Source of the DNA: a virus
Length of the DNA stretch: 26,191 nucleotides
Virus record (IMG/VR): IMGVR_UViG_3300043331_000242
Location: 1-26,191 of that record
Direction: 5' to 3' (one strand)
In this document: positions 1 through 7,388 of the stretch, in pieces
Numbering within the stretch: the stretch's first letter is position 1
Layout of the letters: each line of letters starts with the position of its first letter
Notes under the pieces: model-generated
Told to the model about the DNA's origin: nothing
The model's input: the letters and a program-made list of their open reading frames with translations, nothing else
Databases searched by the model: none
Made by a program: the position numbers and the translations under genes

Positions 1-2
1 CT

Positions 3-413
3 GACCGGATAACGTCGCGCTCAAACCATAGCGTGATGGAACGCCGGGCTGTTATGTTTGGCAGAGCGGCGCTCGAGATGGCCGGATTCCGTCCCAAGAT
101 TCTCAAGAAGTCCCTTAAGCGATACGAAGAGGCCCTGGACGCGGTAGCCCCTGCCCGGCGAGTGACTACTACCAAGCAAACACCTGAGGCCACAGAAATC
201 TCAGTTACTGAGATAGAAGGCGGAGCTCCGGATCACACGACCCGCATCAAAGCAGCGGACCGCTTGTTTAGGATGGCCGATGTCTTACCACGTGGCCGTG
301 CTAATGAGGCCCCGCGTGAACCGTTCACGGTCGAGGTGGTAACCTACGGATCGGATGGAAAGCCCATGGCGGTAAAGGTAAGTGGCTCGACGAGATCGAA
401 CCAAGGAAGCTAG
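3..413 (+). CDS. Terminase small-subunit-like protein (5' end outside window)
   Basis: The frame is open to the left edge, and the first in-window starts (GTG 33, ATG 36) have no Shine-Dalgarno sequence in front, so the gene probably begins outside the window. The visible part is a basic helical N-terminus, a linker rich in T and E, then a DHTTRIKAADRLFRMADVLPR segment and a short beta-like end (FTVEVVTYG). A 'D..TRI.AADRL..' helix followed by a beta tail is typical of small proteins encoded just before phage large terminases and often annotated as terminase small subunits, which recognise the packaging site and load the large subunit. It overlaps the large terminase by 32 bases. The function is inferred mainly from position. 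The helix-turn-helix expected in a small terminase would lie in the missing part. Confidence 0.6.
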   Translation, partial: DRITSRSNHSVMERRAVMFGRAALEMAGFRPKILKKSLKRYEEALDAVAPARRVTTTKQTPEATEISVTEIEGGAPDHTTRIKAADRLFRMADVLPRGRANEAPREPFTVEVVTYGSDGKPMAVKVSGSTRSNQGS

Positions 414-1848
414 GCCGAATCCGGAAGAACCTAAGAAGATACGGATCCCGTATAACTTCTACCCGCGCTCCCACCAGAAGAAAGTGCTACAAGCGTTCGA
501 TGAAGGGTGCAAGCGCGGAATACTGGTCCATCATCGGCGCGCGGGGAAGGATAAGACCGCGCTCAACATCATGATCAAGAAGATGGTCCAGCAAGTTGGG
601 ACGTATTATTATTTCATGCCCACCTTCAACCAGGGTCGCAAGATTCTGTGGGACGGTATGGACGACCCGGGCTTTCCATTCCTTAGTCATTTTCCCAAGG
701 AGCTCGTGCGGGATAAGAACGAAACCGAAATGCAAGTCGTTCTACACAATGGGTCCGTATTCCAGATTATCGGAACTGACAAGATCGATCATGTGGTTGG
801 CACCAATCCGATCGGGTGTATATTCTCGGAATATTCGATCCAGAACCCTAAGGCGTGGCAGCTTATCTCGCCTATCTTGAAGGCCAATAAGGGGTGGGCT
901 CTGTTCGTCTATACGCCTCGTGGCAAGAATCACGGATTTGATCTATATAAAGGCGCGAAGAACGAGCCGAACTGGTTCGTGGAGCTTCTCACCATCGACG
1001 ACACCCGAAAAGATGCCATAGATGACAACGGTAGTTATATGCCGTTGGAAGATGGCGGACCGATCGTATCCCTCGAGCAGATCGAGGAAGATCGTCGGAT
1101 GGGCGTCCCGGAAGAAATTATTCAACAAGAGTATTGGTGCAGCTTCGAAGGCGCGATGGAGGGCTCGTATTACGGAGAGCAGTTGCGCATCGCGGAGCGC
1201 GAGGGCCGCATCACCCGTGTGAAGTACGAACCTCAGCTACCTGTGTACACGGCGTGGGACCTTGGTGCTCACGATAATATGGCCATCGGATGGTATCAGG
1301 TCATGGGGCGAGAAATCCGGTGGATCGATTGTCAGCAGGGTGGTGGCAAAGGTCTACACTACTACGTGCGTCTGGTCAAAGAAGAGAAGCCGTATATCTA
1401 CGCTCGGCATAAGTGGCCACACGATGCCGGGATTACTGAAATTGGTACGGGCAAGACCCGACTCGAGCAAGCATGGGATCTTGGTTTGTCCAACATTGAT
1501 GTTGGCAAGAAGCTGTTAGTGGATGACGGCATCGCGGTTGTACGGATGATGTTCCCGCGGATGTACTTCGATGAAGTCAAGTGCGAGCCTCTCCTCAACG
1601 CGCTGCGCAACTACCGTAAAGAATGGGACGACAAGAAGAAGCAGTTCAAGGACCATCCGTATGAGGATTGGTCCAGTCACTTCGCTGATATGGTGCGCGT
1701 GATGGCCACCGGTCATTACGATACTAGAAAGGAGGATACGCGGGCCACGAAAGCCGAGACCCGGTTCAGTCTCTTCGGGCAGGACTATCGCGAAGAGGGC
1801 GACCGGCAACTTGAGTACGACCGGTTCTGGAATCCTTATAACGCCTAG
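382..1848 (+). CDS. terL: Terminase large subunit (packaging ATPase and nuclease)
   Basis: This is the motor that pumps DNA into the prohead and cuts concatemers. The N-terminal ATPase carries a Walker A-like loop HHRRAGKDKTAL at residues 50-61 (GKDKT at 55-59). A Walker B segment GCIFSEY lies at 145-151 with the catalytic-type Glu at 150. A YTPRGKNHG coupling-type motif is at 177-185. The QEYWCSFEGA segment at 249-258 is typical of the end of the ATPase domain. The C-terminal RNase H-like nuclease shows YTAWDLGAHDN at 289-299 (Asp293) and WPHDAG at 345-350 (Asp348), both candidate metal ligands. At 488 residues it is a normal length. The GTG start at 382 has AAAGG close upstream and overlaps the preceding gene. 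It stands at the head of the morphogenesis genes, unlike T7, where the terminase lies near the right end. Confidence 0.95.
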   Translation: MARRDRTKEARPNPEEPKKIRIPYNFYPRSHQKKVLQAFDEGCKRGILVHHRRAGKDKTALNIMIKKMVQQVGTYYYFMPTFNQGRKILWDGMDDPGFPFLSHFPKELVRDKNETEMQVVLHNGSVFQIIGTDKIDHVVGTNPIGCIFSEYSIQNPKAWQLISPILKANKGWALFVYTPRGKNHGFDLYKGAKNEPNWFVELLTIDDTRKDAIDDNGSYMPLEDGGPIVSLEQIEEDRRMGVPEEIIQQEYWCSFEGAMEGSYYGEQLRIAEREGRITRVKYEPQLPVYTAWDLGAHDNMAIGWYQVMGREIRWIDCQQGGGKGLHYYVRLVKEEKPYIYARHKWPHDAGITEIGTGKTRLEQAWDLGLSNIDVGKKLLVDDGIAVVRMMFPRMYFDEVKCEPLLNALRNYRKEWDDKKKQFKDHPYEDWSSHFADMVRVMATGHYDTRKEDTRATKAETRFSLFGQDYREEGDRQLEYDRFWNPYNA

Positions 1849-1860
1849 GAGGGTGTATAG

Positions 1861-2538
1861 GTGAAAAAGTTCATTACGCTCACGTGCGCGCTCGTGTTCC
1901 TCTCGGCGGTGACGGTCGCCGTGACTGCGCCGCCTTACGGGTTCTACCCGACGCCTAACGATCTCCGCGTGAACAACGCGGTCGTCGACGGGACGCTGAC
2001 TGTTTCTGGCGTGACCCACGTCGATCCGACCCAGCCGACCCAGTTCGACGGGACGCTCGGGGTTACGGGAGTGGCAACCTTCACCGATAACATCGTTGCC
2101 AATGGTAACATCGTCGGAGATGGCGCCACTGTTATCAGCGGCGTTCGCCCGGATTGGACCGTAAACAGTGCCGATGACGCTATTACGCTCACTACCACGG
2201 ATTGCGGTAAGGTTCTGTATTTGGCTAAAGCGGCGGTTCAAACCGTGACGCTTCCAGCGGCCAGTGCCGCTGGTTGTCAGTTCACGTTCATCGCGGGGAA
2301 TGCTGGTGGAGAGATCAAGATTGACACCGCCGCTGATGGCGACGGGTGTCAGGTCTTTGCGTTCTCGGCTATCGGCGCCGATGCGGATGCTTCCATGATC
2401 TCGAAGGCGGACTGCACACCAGGGATCAAGAACACAGCGGCTACCAACGCGCTCGGGGATAACGTGACTATTATGGCCAACGGGGGATCAACCTGGATTG
2501 GTATCGGGACTCCGACGGGGATTTGGGCCACGCAATGA
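1861..2538 (+). CDS. Secreted, beta-rich fibre-like protein with signal peptide
   Basis: The GTG start is preceded by a strong GGAGGG at 1848-1853. The first residues, MKKFITLTCALVFLSAV and the following ALVA-like stretch, form a textbook Sec signal peptide: two lysines, a hydrophobic core, and small residues before the likely cleavage near residue 23. Residues 35-80 contain short repeats of the type DGTLTVSGV, DGTLGVTGVATF and NGNIVGDGAT, as in trimeric fibre shafts and stalks. The C-terminal 110 residues (GKVLYLAKAAV to NVTIMANGGSTWIGIGT) resemble a small beta-rich domain often seen at the ends of phage fibre-like proteins. No catalytic motif is visible. It may be exported to the periplasm or cell surface, or may be a decoration protein whose N-terminal hydrophobic helix is used otherwise. 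The next gene overlaps its stop. Confidence 0.75.
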   Translation: MKKFITLTCALVFLSAVTVAVTAPPYGFYPTPNDLRVNNAVVDGTLTVSGVTHVDPTQPTQFDGTLGVTGVATFTDNIVANGNIVGDGATVISGVRPDWTVNSADDAITLTTTDCGKVLYLAKAAVQTVTLPAASAAGCQFTFIAGNAGGEIKIDTAADGDGCQVFAFSAIGADADASMISKADCTPGIKNTAATNALGDNVTIMANGGSTWIGIGTPTGIWATQ

Positions 2539-2927
2539 GCAAGTATGAACAAGCTCTTATCGACGTGAAGGCACTGGAGATGATGCGGGCTGATTATCCC
2601 GGTGCTAAGCCATCCGACAACCCACTTCTGTATGAAGAATACAAGTTTCACGCGGAGAAGGCCCTGGACCGCGAGGAGAAGCAGAAGGAGAGCAAGGGCC
2701 GCGTCATCGACCTGCGGCGGTTGGACGCCCGGCAGAAGGTGGCGGTGCTCAAGGAAGCTCTGGAGCTCGCTGAATATGAGCTTAAAATCCTGGAGGAGCA
2801 GGAACCGGAAAGCGATCTCGGCGAGAATGACGGGATTGCCCGCAAGAAGCCACGGGTGGTGAAGGGCGAAGCGGGGGCCCGTGAAGTGAAGAATAGTCGA
2901 GTTCCGGAGGAGGCGAAAGAGGCATGA
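2535..2927 (+). CDS. Hypothetical helical protein
   Basis: This is a protein of 130 residues that I cannot assign. The ATG at 2535 overlaps the previous stop as ATGA, which decides the start over an upstream GTG at 2523. Residues 35-95 are highly charged and heptad-like (KALDREEKQKESKGR, VAVLKEALELAEYELKIL), predicting a helical coiled coil. The C-terminal 35 residues are polar and probably disordered. It sits between the terminase and portal genes and is coupled to both neighbours, so it is expressed with the head genes. A role as a minor virion or assembly protein is a guess from position only. Confidence 0.7.
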   Translation: MSKYEQALIDVKALEMMRADYPGAKPSDNPLLYEEYKFHAEKALDREEKQKESKGRVIDLRRLDARQKVAVLKEALELAEYELKILEEQEPESDLGENDGIARKKPRVVKGEAGAREVKNSRVPEEAKEA

Positions 2928-3082
2928 TCAAGAAGGGGCCGAAGGGGTACTCCGTGAAGAGTCACTCTGGTAAGAACCTCGGAGGCCCCTACAAGTCGGA
3001 GAAGGAAGCCCACCGGCGAATGAATCAGGTGGAGATGTTCAAGCACATGAAGGGCCGCTCGATTTCGACGAGAGGGAGGTAG
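2924..3082 (+). CDS. Small basic phage protein (52 aa)
   Basis: This short gene starts with an ATG that overlaps the previous stop as ATGA and ends in a TAG at 3080-3082, two bases before the next start. The product begins MIKKGPKGYSVKSHSGKNLG and continues PYKSEKEAHRRMNQVEMFKH. The pattern 'Y.V.SH.GK.LG.Y.S..EA..R..QVE.FKH' belongs to a common class of tiny phage proteins with a short hairpin followed by one amphipathic helix. Their function is unknown. The coding case rests on tight coupling on both sides and the coherent motif, not on length. Confidence 0.7.
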   Translation: MIKKGPKGYSVKSHSGKNLGGPYKSEKEAHRRMNQVEMFKHMKGRSISTRGR

Positions 3083-3084
3083 TT

Positions 3085-3282
3085 ATGGGGGGAGGTGGGA
3101 AGATCCCGAAGCCTGAGAAAGTAGATATGCCGGATCCGGATGCCGAGCGCATCAAGAAGGAGCAAGAAGATCGGAAGAAGGAACTTGAGCGGCGGCGACG
3201 TGGGGGTCGGTCTATTTCTACTTCACCGATGGGAATTACTGAAAAAGCCCCGGTGATGACGACGAAGCTCGGCGGCGTGTAG
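3085..3282 (+). CDS. Small portal-adjacent protein, Gly start and RGGRS motif
   Basis: The product has 65 residues. It opens with MGGGGKIPKPEKVDMPDPDA, continues as a charged helix (ERIKKEQEDRKKELERRRR), and ends RGGRSISTSPMG...TTKLGGV. Small proteins with an N-terminal glycine run, a central charged helix and a C-terminal 'RGR.ST.L.G' type tail are common immediately before phage portal genes. The tail also recalls the end of T7 gp7.3, a small virion protein, but this likeness is weak. GGAGG-like sequence at 3074-3079 can serve as the ribosome site. The portal ATG follows the stop directly with no gap. A minor head or tail protein is the best guess. Confidence 0.7.
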   Translation: MGGGGKIPKPEKVDMPDPDAERIKKEQEDRKKELERRRRGGRSISTSPMGITEKAPVMTTKLGGV

Positions 3283-4995
3283 ATGAACGGCAAGACGCAG
3301 CGAATTTTACACTTCTACGAGCAAGCCGAGCAAAGGATTGCTCAGTGGAGACCCCACTTCCAGGACTGCGCGGATTTTATTTGTCCACGCAAGGCTAACA
3401 TCAATACGACCCGTTCCCCGGGGCAGATGATTGGCGAACGGATGTTTGATTCCACGGCCAACCACGCCAATGTGGTGTTGGCAGCCTCCATGAAGGGGGC
3501 TCTTACGTCGGAGTCGAATCTGTGGTTTGGCTTACGGGCCCGGGGCCTGGAATACGATGCTGAACATGAGATTGCCGTCTGGTTTGAAGATTGTGCTAAG
3601 ACCATGTTCGACTCCTACCGGGAATCGAACTTTTATTCCGAGATCAACGAGACGTATGAAGACCTCGGTGGTATGGGCATCGGTGCGATCTTTATGGACG
3701 AGAAGGTTCCGATTGGTCAGAGTAAGTTTGGAGGATTGAAGTTCAAGACGTTGCAGCCCGGAACGTTTGCCTTTGATGAGAATGAGGAGGGGTATGTTGA
3801 TTCGATTTTTTGTGTATATCCTCTTTCTTATCGGGCTGCGGCAGACGCCTTCGGAGAACAGTCTCTCCACCCGAGCCAGCGAGCTAAACTGACCAGTAAC
3901 CCGTACGATATCGGTAAGTACCTACACGCCGTCATGCCTCGACAAGTGATGTATGTTCACCCAATGGTGAAGAATGTTCATCCTAGTAGAATGCCGTTCG
4001 CGTCCTACTGGATTGATCTTGAGAATGGACACCCAATCAGGGAAGGTGGGTATCGTGACTTTCCTGCGATGGTTCCTCGGTGGGCTAAATCTAGCGGTGA
4101 GAATGTTGGACGGGGGCCCGGCTCGACGGCACTTCCTACCATCAAGACGCTGAACAAGCTGATCGAATTGGAGCTTCGCGCTCTGGCCAAGATGATCGAT
4201 CCTCCCGTGAAGGTGAGGGACGAGGGTGTTATTGGCGCGGTGCGCCTGACCCCGGGCGGCTTGACGCACGTTCGCGATATGGAATCGGTTCAGACTCTCG
4301 AGATCGGCGGGAGGTTCGACGTCTCAGGTTCCAATAAGGAAGAGATGCGGGCCATGATTCGTCGTATGTTCTTTGCGGATCAGTTGCAACTACAGGAAGG
4401 TCCGCAGATGACAGCCTATGAAGTTCAGGTTCGTTACGAGTTGATGCAGCGCATCCTAGGTCCTACGCTCGGGCGGTTGAATGTGGAGCTTCTAAACCCA
4501 ATGACGGAACGTGGGTTTTGGATTCATTATCGGCGCGGTATGTTCAAACCGATGCCGAAGGCCCTAAAAGATGTAATCAAGCAGATGGGTATGGAGCTTG
4601 ATATTGAGTACGAAGGTCCATTGGCCCGGGCCCAGCGGCTACAAGAAGGTGTGGCGATGCAGCGGTACTTTCAGATTATTCTTCCGCTGGCAGAGTCGAA
4701 GCCAGAGATTCTCGACAACATCGACATGGACTTCGTAGCTCGCTACCATCAGGTTTCTACGGGTGCTCCTAAGAAGCTTCTTGTGGACCCGAAGGAGGTA
4801 AAGAGGATCAGGCAGATGCGCGCTCAGGCAGATGCGGAGAAGCGTCAACAGGAGAGTATGTTGGCTCTCGCCAAAGCGGCGCAGGGTGCTGCACCTGCAT
4901 TAAAGGCTCTAGGAGAAGGCGCTAAACAAGGGATTCTTCCAGCACCGGGAGCGGCGGTGAGCACGGAGAGAATTGGTGGCCAAACCGCAGCGTAA
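3283..4995 (+). CDS. Portal (head-to-tail connector) protein, T7 gp8-like
   Basis: The portal forms the dodecameric ring at the capsid vertex through which DNA enters and leaves, and on which the tail tubular proteins assemble. The 570-residue length is close to T7 gp8 (about 536). The N-terminus is characteristic of the podoviral connector family (Head-tail_con): FYEQAEQRIAQWRPHFQDCA, then FDSTANHANVVLAASMKGAL and LTSESNLWFGLRARG, followed by YRESNFYSEINETYEDLGGMG. The middle carries GRGPGSTALPTIKTLNKLIE and a proline-bearing segment MIDPPVKVRDEG, both typical. The C-terminal 80 residues are Lys-, Gln- and Ala-rich and helical, as in portal barrels. It is followed by a Bbp19-like gene and the scaffold, which is the normal head-gene order. 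Confidence 0.95.
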   Translation: MNGKTQRILHFYEQAEQRIAQWRPHFQDCADFICPRKANINTTRSPGQMIGERMFDSTANHANVVLAASMKGALTSESNLWFGLRARGLEYDAEHEIAVWFEDCAKTMFDSYRESNFYSEINETYEDLGGMGIGAIFMDEKVPIGQSKFGGLKFKTLQPGTFAFDENEEGYVDSIFCVYPLSYRAAADAFGEQSLHPSQRAKLTSNPYDIGKYLHAVMPRQVMYVHPMVKNVHPSRMPFASYWIDLENGHPIREGGYRDFPAMVPRWAKSSGENVGRGPGSTALPTIKTLNKLIELELRALAKMIDPPVKVRDEGVIGAVRLTPGGLTHVRDMESVQTLEIGGRFDVSGSNKEEMRAMIRRMFFADQLQLQEGPQMTAYEVQVRYELMQRILGPTLGRLNVELLNPMTERGFWIHYRRGMFKPMPKALKDVIKQMGMELDIEYEGPLARAQRLQEGVAMQRYFQIILPLAESKPEILDNIDMDFVARYHQVSTGAPKKLLVDPKEVKRIRQMRAQADAEKRQQESMLALAKAAQGAAPALKALGEGAKQGILPAPGAAVSTERIGGQTAA

Positions 4996-5356
4996 GCGCC
5001 AAGTCAACCGTATTAGTATTACTGGTGATGGCAAAGTAGACATAGAACTGGCTGAAACAGCAGAAGAAAAGATACAGCGCGAAGCACGTGAAACTAAGAT
5101 GGCCTATCTCGTGTTCGTTGATACCGAGAATGGGCGTCGGGTCCTACGAAATATGAAAGAGCAGTTTAATGATCAGGGCTCCTTTGTTCCTGGACATTCG
5201 GACGCCACTGCTTTTAATGAAGGTGCTCGTAAGGTATACCTTCAAATTCGTAGCATCATAAAGGAGGCGATAGCTCTCAGATCGGGCGAGGATACGAAGC
5301 AAACTTCTTACCTTGACGAACTGGAAGATATTCCAGGAATCGGAGGCGGCGACTAA
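4976..5356 (+). CDS. Bbp19-like small phage protein
   Basis: The central segment reads VFVDTENGRRVLRNMKEQF, then SFVPGHSDATAFNEGARKV and LQIRSIIKEA. The pattern 'F.TE.GRRVL..L...F....F..(D/S).ATAFNEG.R.V.L.I' matches the Bbp19 family, small proteins encoded between podoviral portal and scaffold genes. Their function is not established; a role in head assembly is inferred from conserved position. The GTG at 4976 is preferred because GGAG at 4964-4967 lies eight bases upstream; a TTG at 4973 is possible. The gene begins inside the end of the portal gene, and its stop shares bases with the scaffold start (TAATG). Confidence 0.8.
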   Translation: MAKPQRKRQVNRISITGDGKVDIELAETAEEKIQREARETKMAYLVFVDTENGRRVLRNMKEQFNDQGSFVPGHSDATAFNEGARKVYLQIRSIIKEAIALRSGEDTKQTSYLDELEDIPGIGGGD

Positions 5357-6273
5357 TGTTCATCGACAACGATAACCTTACTCCCACCATGAGGCTTCTT
5401 TCGCTCGGTTTGTCTATTTCTGGCGGGGAAGGCGAGGGTGACAAGGGTGAGGCCGGAGGCGGTGAGGGTAACATCGGAAACGAGTGGGTTACGAAGTATG
5501 TTCCGGAGGCCCTACGCAGCGAAAAGACGTGGACCAAGTTCAAGGGTACAGAAACTGAAGCCGTCGGCCAGTTAGCGACGTCGTACCACAACCTCGAGCG
5601 GAAGCTCGGATCGGCTATCAACCTACCAGCACCGGACGCCAAACCGGAAGAGGCTCAGCCGGTGTGGAATGAAATCTACACCAAGCTAGGACGTCCGGAG
5701 AATCCCGCTGGATATGAGGCGGTCAAGGTCCCGGATACGTTGAAGGACCGATGGGATGCTGAATCTGAGAAGGCGGTCAACGCCAAGCTCCACGCTCTCG
5801 GTCTAACAAAGGCGCAGCAGGCCGGTGTCATGGGTGCATACCTAGAGTATCTACAGGGAACGGTAGATGCTCAGGCCAATCTCGATTCTGCGTCCTATGA
5901 GAAGGCGTGGGACGCCCTACGATCGAAGTGGGGGGCAGTCACTCAGCGCAATGTCAATCTCCACACTCGTACTATTGGGGATTTTGGTGACGACGAGTTG
6001 CGGACTCTGCTCGACACTGAACTCCCTGGTATTGGCAAGCTGGGCAACCATCCGGCGTTCGTAGCCTTCGGCGCTCGGATAGGTCAGATTCTGCTCGAGG
6101 ATGGGGTCATCAAGTCGGATGCCATCAACATGACAGCAGATACGGCTCAGAAGGAGATAGCTGCCGTCATGGGTAACATGAGCCATCCGTATTGGAAGTA
6201 CGATGATCCCAACCACAAGGCGGCGGTCGAAAAGATGCGAGAGTTGCATCAGGTCGCGTACGGCTCGGTTTAA
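5356..6273 (+). CDS. Capsid scaffolding protein
   Basis: A scaffold directs coat assembly into a prohead and then leaves. The 305-residue product lies exactly between portal and major capsid, the position of T7 gene 9. It has a low-complexity Gly/Glu stretch near residues 22-38 and then a recognisable region: EWVTKYVPEALRSEKTW, VGQLATSYHNLERKLGSA, and WNEIYTKLGRPENPAGYE. The pattern 'S..NLE.KLG..I..P', followed by a conserved 'W...Y.KLGRP..P.GYE', is common to podoviral scaffold-like proteins. The rest is acidic and helical, ending VEKMRELHQVAYGSV, where a basic helix-turn-helix for coat binding is possible but not clear. Start ATG 5356 overlaps the previous stop. A long untranslated leader for the capsid gene follows. 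Confidence 0.85.
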   Translation: MFIDNDNLTPTMRLLSLGLSISGGEGEGDKGEAGGGEGNIGNEWVTKYVPEALRSEKTWTKFKGTETEAVGQLATSYHNLERKLGSAINLPAPDAKPEEAQPVWNEIYTKLGRPENPAGYEAVKVPDTLKDRWDAESEKAVNAKLHALGLTKAQQAGVMGAYLEYLQGTVDAQANLDSASYEKAWDALRSKWGAVTQRNVNLHTRTIGDFGDDELRTLLDTELPGIGKLGNHPAFVAFGARIGQILLEDGVIKSDAINMTADTAQKEIAAVMGNMSHPYWKYDDPNHKAAVEKMRELHQVAYGSV

Positions 6274-6284
6274 GAGATATTGTG

Positions 6285-6299
6285 CGGGCGCTAAGCCCG
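6285..6299 (+). other. Short hairpin after the scaffold gene
   Basis: CGGGC at 6285-6289 can pair with GCCCG at 6295-6299 around the loop GCTAA. No run of T follows, so it is not a canonical intrinsic terminator. A competing pairing CTAAG (6291-6295) with CTTAG (6306-6310) is also possible. It is the first of three foldable elements in the gap between scaffold and capsid genes. Confidence 0.35.
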
Positions 6300-6318
6300 T
6301 GATAGCTTAGTTTCGTAA

Positions 6319-6387
6319 TAGGCGGTCCACTCGGCAAGAGTGGGGGAACCTTGAAAGGCCCCATTAAAGGGTTGGGTGGACCGCTTA
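6319..6387 (+). promoter_or_regulatory. Structured RNA element in the major capsid 5' leader
   Basis: GCGGTCCAC at 6322-6330 is perfectly complementary to GTGGACCGC at 6376-6384. The stem extends outward to 6319/6387 with one G-U pair, and can extend inward to 6335/6371 with further G-U pairs. Inside it, GGGG (6343-6346) pairs with CCCC (6359-6362). CCT (6349-6351) pairs with AGG (6356-6358) over a UGAA loop, leaving AA as a bulge. A third hairpin, GTCCGC (6394-6399) with GCGGGC (6404-6409) over AATG, follows before the ribosome site. The pairings are seen directly; the function is inferred. Candidates are stabilising the abundant capsid mRNA, as the T7 gene 10 leader hairpin is known to do, RNA processing, or translational control. 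Confidence 0.6.
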
Positions 6388-6393
6388 GGTCGG

Positions 6394-6409
6394 GTCCGCA
6401 ATGGCGGGC
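6394..6409 (+). other. Six-pair hairpin before the capsid start
   Basis: GTCCGC at 6394-6399 pairs with GCGGGC at 6404-6409 (five Watson-Crick pairs and one G-U) over an AATG tetraloop. It lies downstream of the larger fold and about 35 bases before the capsid Shine-Dalgarno sequence, so it would not block ribosome entry by itself. It may insulate the ribosome site from the upstream structure. Confidence 0.4.
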
Positions 6410-6461
6410 AACCCACCGATAAGGACAGAAGACATTCTGAATCCAAGGGGGTTCGCTCGCT

Positions 6462-7337
6462 ATGACCACGGTAGATCAGGCATTCGTCAAGCAGTACAAT
6501 GGGAACGTGTATACCCTTCTCCAGCAGAAGGGCTCCAAGCTGCGTTCCTGCTTCCGCAACGAGAATCAGCATTCCGAGGAGCAGTTCTGGGATCGCCATG
6601 GACCGGCGACTGCTCAGGAAGTGACGACCCGGTTCGGCGATTCGCCCATGAACGAGATCGAGCACTCGCGCAGGCGGGTGACGCTCCGGTTCTTCGACCA
6701 CGGCATCATGATCGATTCCTTCGACCGGGTGAAGATGCTGCAGGACCCCGGTTCCTCGTACGTTACCCAGCAGGGTTACGCGCTCGGTCGTTCACAGGAC
6801 GACGTTGCCCTGGAAGGTTTGTTTGGTTCCGCGTGGACTGGAAAGGGCGGCACGGTCGAGGTGACGTTCCCCGCTGGTCAGGTGGTTGCCCTGAACTTCG
6901 GCGGTGTCAACGTGGGTTTGACTATCGAGAAGCTGATCGAAGCCAAGCGACTGCTCATGGCCGCGAATGTGGATTTCGACGCGGAGGAAATCTACATCGG
7001 CTGCAGTTCCAAGGGCCTCGCTGACCTTCTCAACACCACGCAGGTTCAGTCCGCGGACTACAACAACGTGAAGGCCCTCGTCGAGGGTAAGGTGGACCGG
7101 CTTCTCGGATTCACCTTCAAGTTCACGGAGCGCATCCTCAAGGACGGAGCGGCTACGTACTGGCGGTATCCGGTGTGGTGCAAGTCCGGAACGCTTTTCG
7201 CCAACGCCATCGGGATTCAAACCGAAGTCGCGAAGAGGGCCGACAAGCGCTTCAACTGGTACGCCTACGCCAAGGCCGGATTCGGCTTCGTGCGGATGGA
7301 GGAAGAGAAGATCGTCGAGATTCGGGGTCTGGTGTAA
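6462..7337 (+). CDS. Major capsid protein
   Basis: This is the coat subunit of the icosahedral head. The 291-residue product starts MTTVDQAFVKQYNGNVYTLL. It contains segments typical of HK97-fold podoviral coats of the Phage_capsid_2 type: QKGSKLRSCFRNENQHSEEQ at residues 22-41, TRFGDSPMNEIEHSRRRVT at about 56-74, ALGRSQDDVALEGLFGSAW at about 108-126, and a spine-helix and A-domain region around LTIEKLIEAKRLLMAANVDF. The C-terminus has AVGFGFVRMEEEKIVEIRG-like strands. ATG 6462 is preceded by AAGGGGG at 6445-6451. It follows the scaffold, as expected, and is set apart by a structured leader and a downstream hairpin. This suggests separately tuned, high expression. Confidence 0.92.
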   Translation: MTTVDQAFVKQYNGNVYTLLQQKGSKLRSCFRNENQHSEEQFWDRHGPATAQEVTTRFGDSPMNEIEHSRRRVTLRFFDHGIMIDSFDRVKMLQDPGSSYVTQQGYALGRSQDDVALEGLFGSAWTGKGGTVEVTFPAGQVVALNFGGVNVGLTIEKLIEAKRLLMAANVDFDAEEIYIGCSSKGLADLLNTTQVQSADYNNVKALVEGKVDRLLGFTFKFTERILKDGAATYWRYPVWCKSGTLFANAIGIQTEVAKRADKRFNWYAYAKAGFGFVRMEEEKIVEIRGLV

Positions 7338-7339
7338 AT

Positions 7340-7361
7340 CAGGACTGATCTGGTCCTGTTT
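7340..7361 (+). terminator. Terminator-like hairpin after the capsid gene
   Basis: CAGGAC (7340-7345) pairs with GTCCTG (7353-7358) over a seven-base loop and is followed by TTT, starting three bases after the capsid stop. The T run is short, so it may be a partial terminator or an mRNA 3'-end stabiliser that lets some transcripts read on. Confidence 0.5.
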
Positions 7362-7388
7362 CAATTCTGAGCCCAAGGAGGGCATGAG

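Noticed and set aside
1516-2241. Antisense open frame of 241 codons over terminase end and signal-peptide gene
   Set aside because: No ribosome site or recognisable motif, and both forward genes underneath are convincing.
6274-6320. Possible sigma-70-type promoter before the capsid gene
   Set aside because: TTGTGC and TAGCTT at suitable spacing are both poor matches, and they overlap the hairpin; not enough to call a promoter.
6401-7024. Forward open frame of 207 codons starting in the capsid leader
   Set aside because: It overlaps the capsid gene out of frame, its ATG lies in the loop of a hairpin, and its product is Arg-rich without motif.
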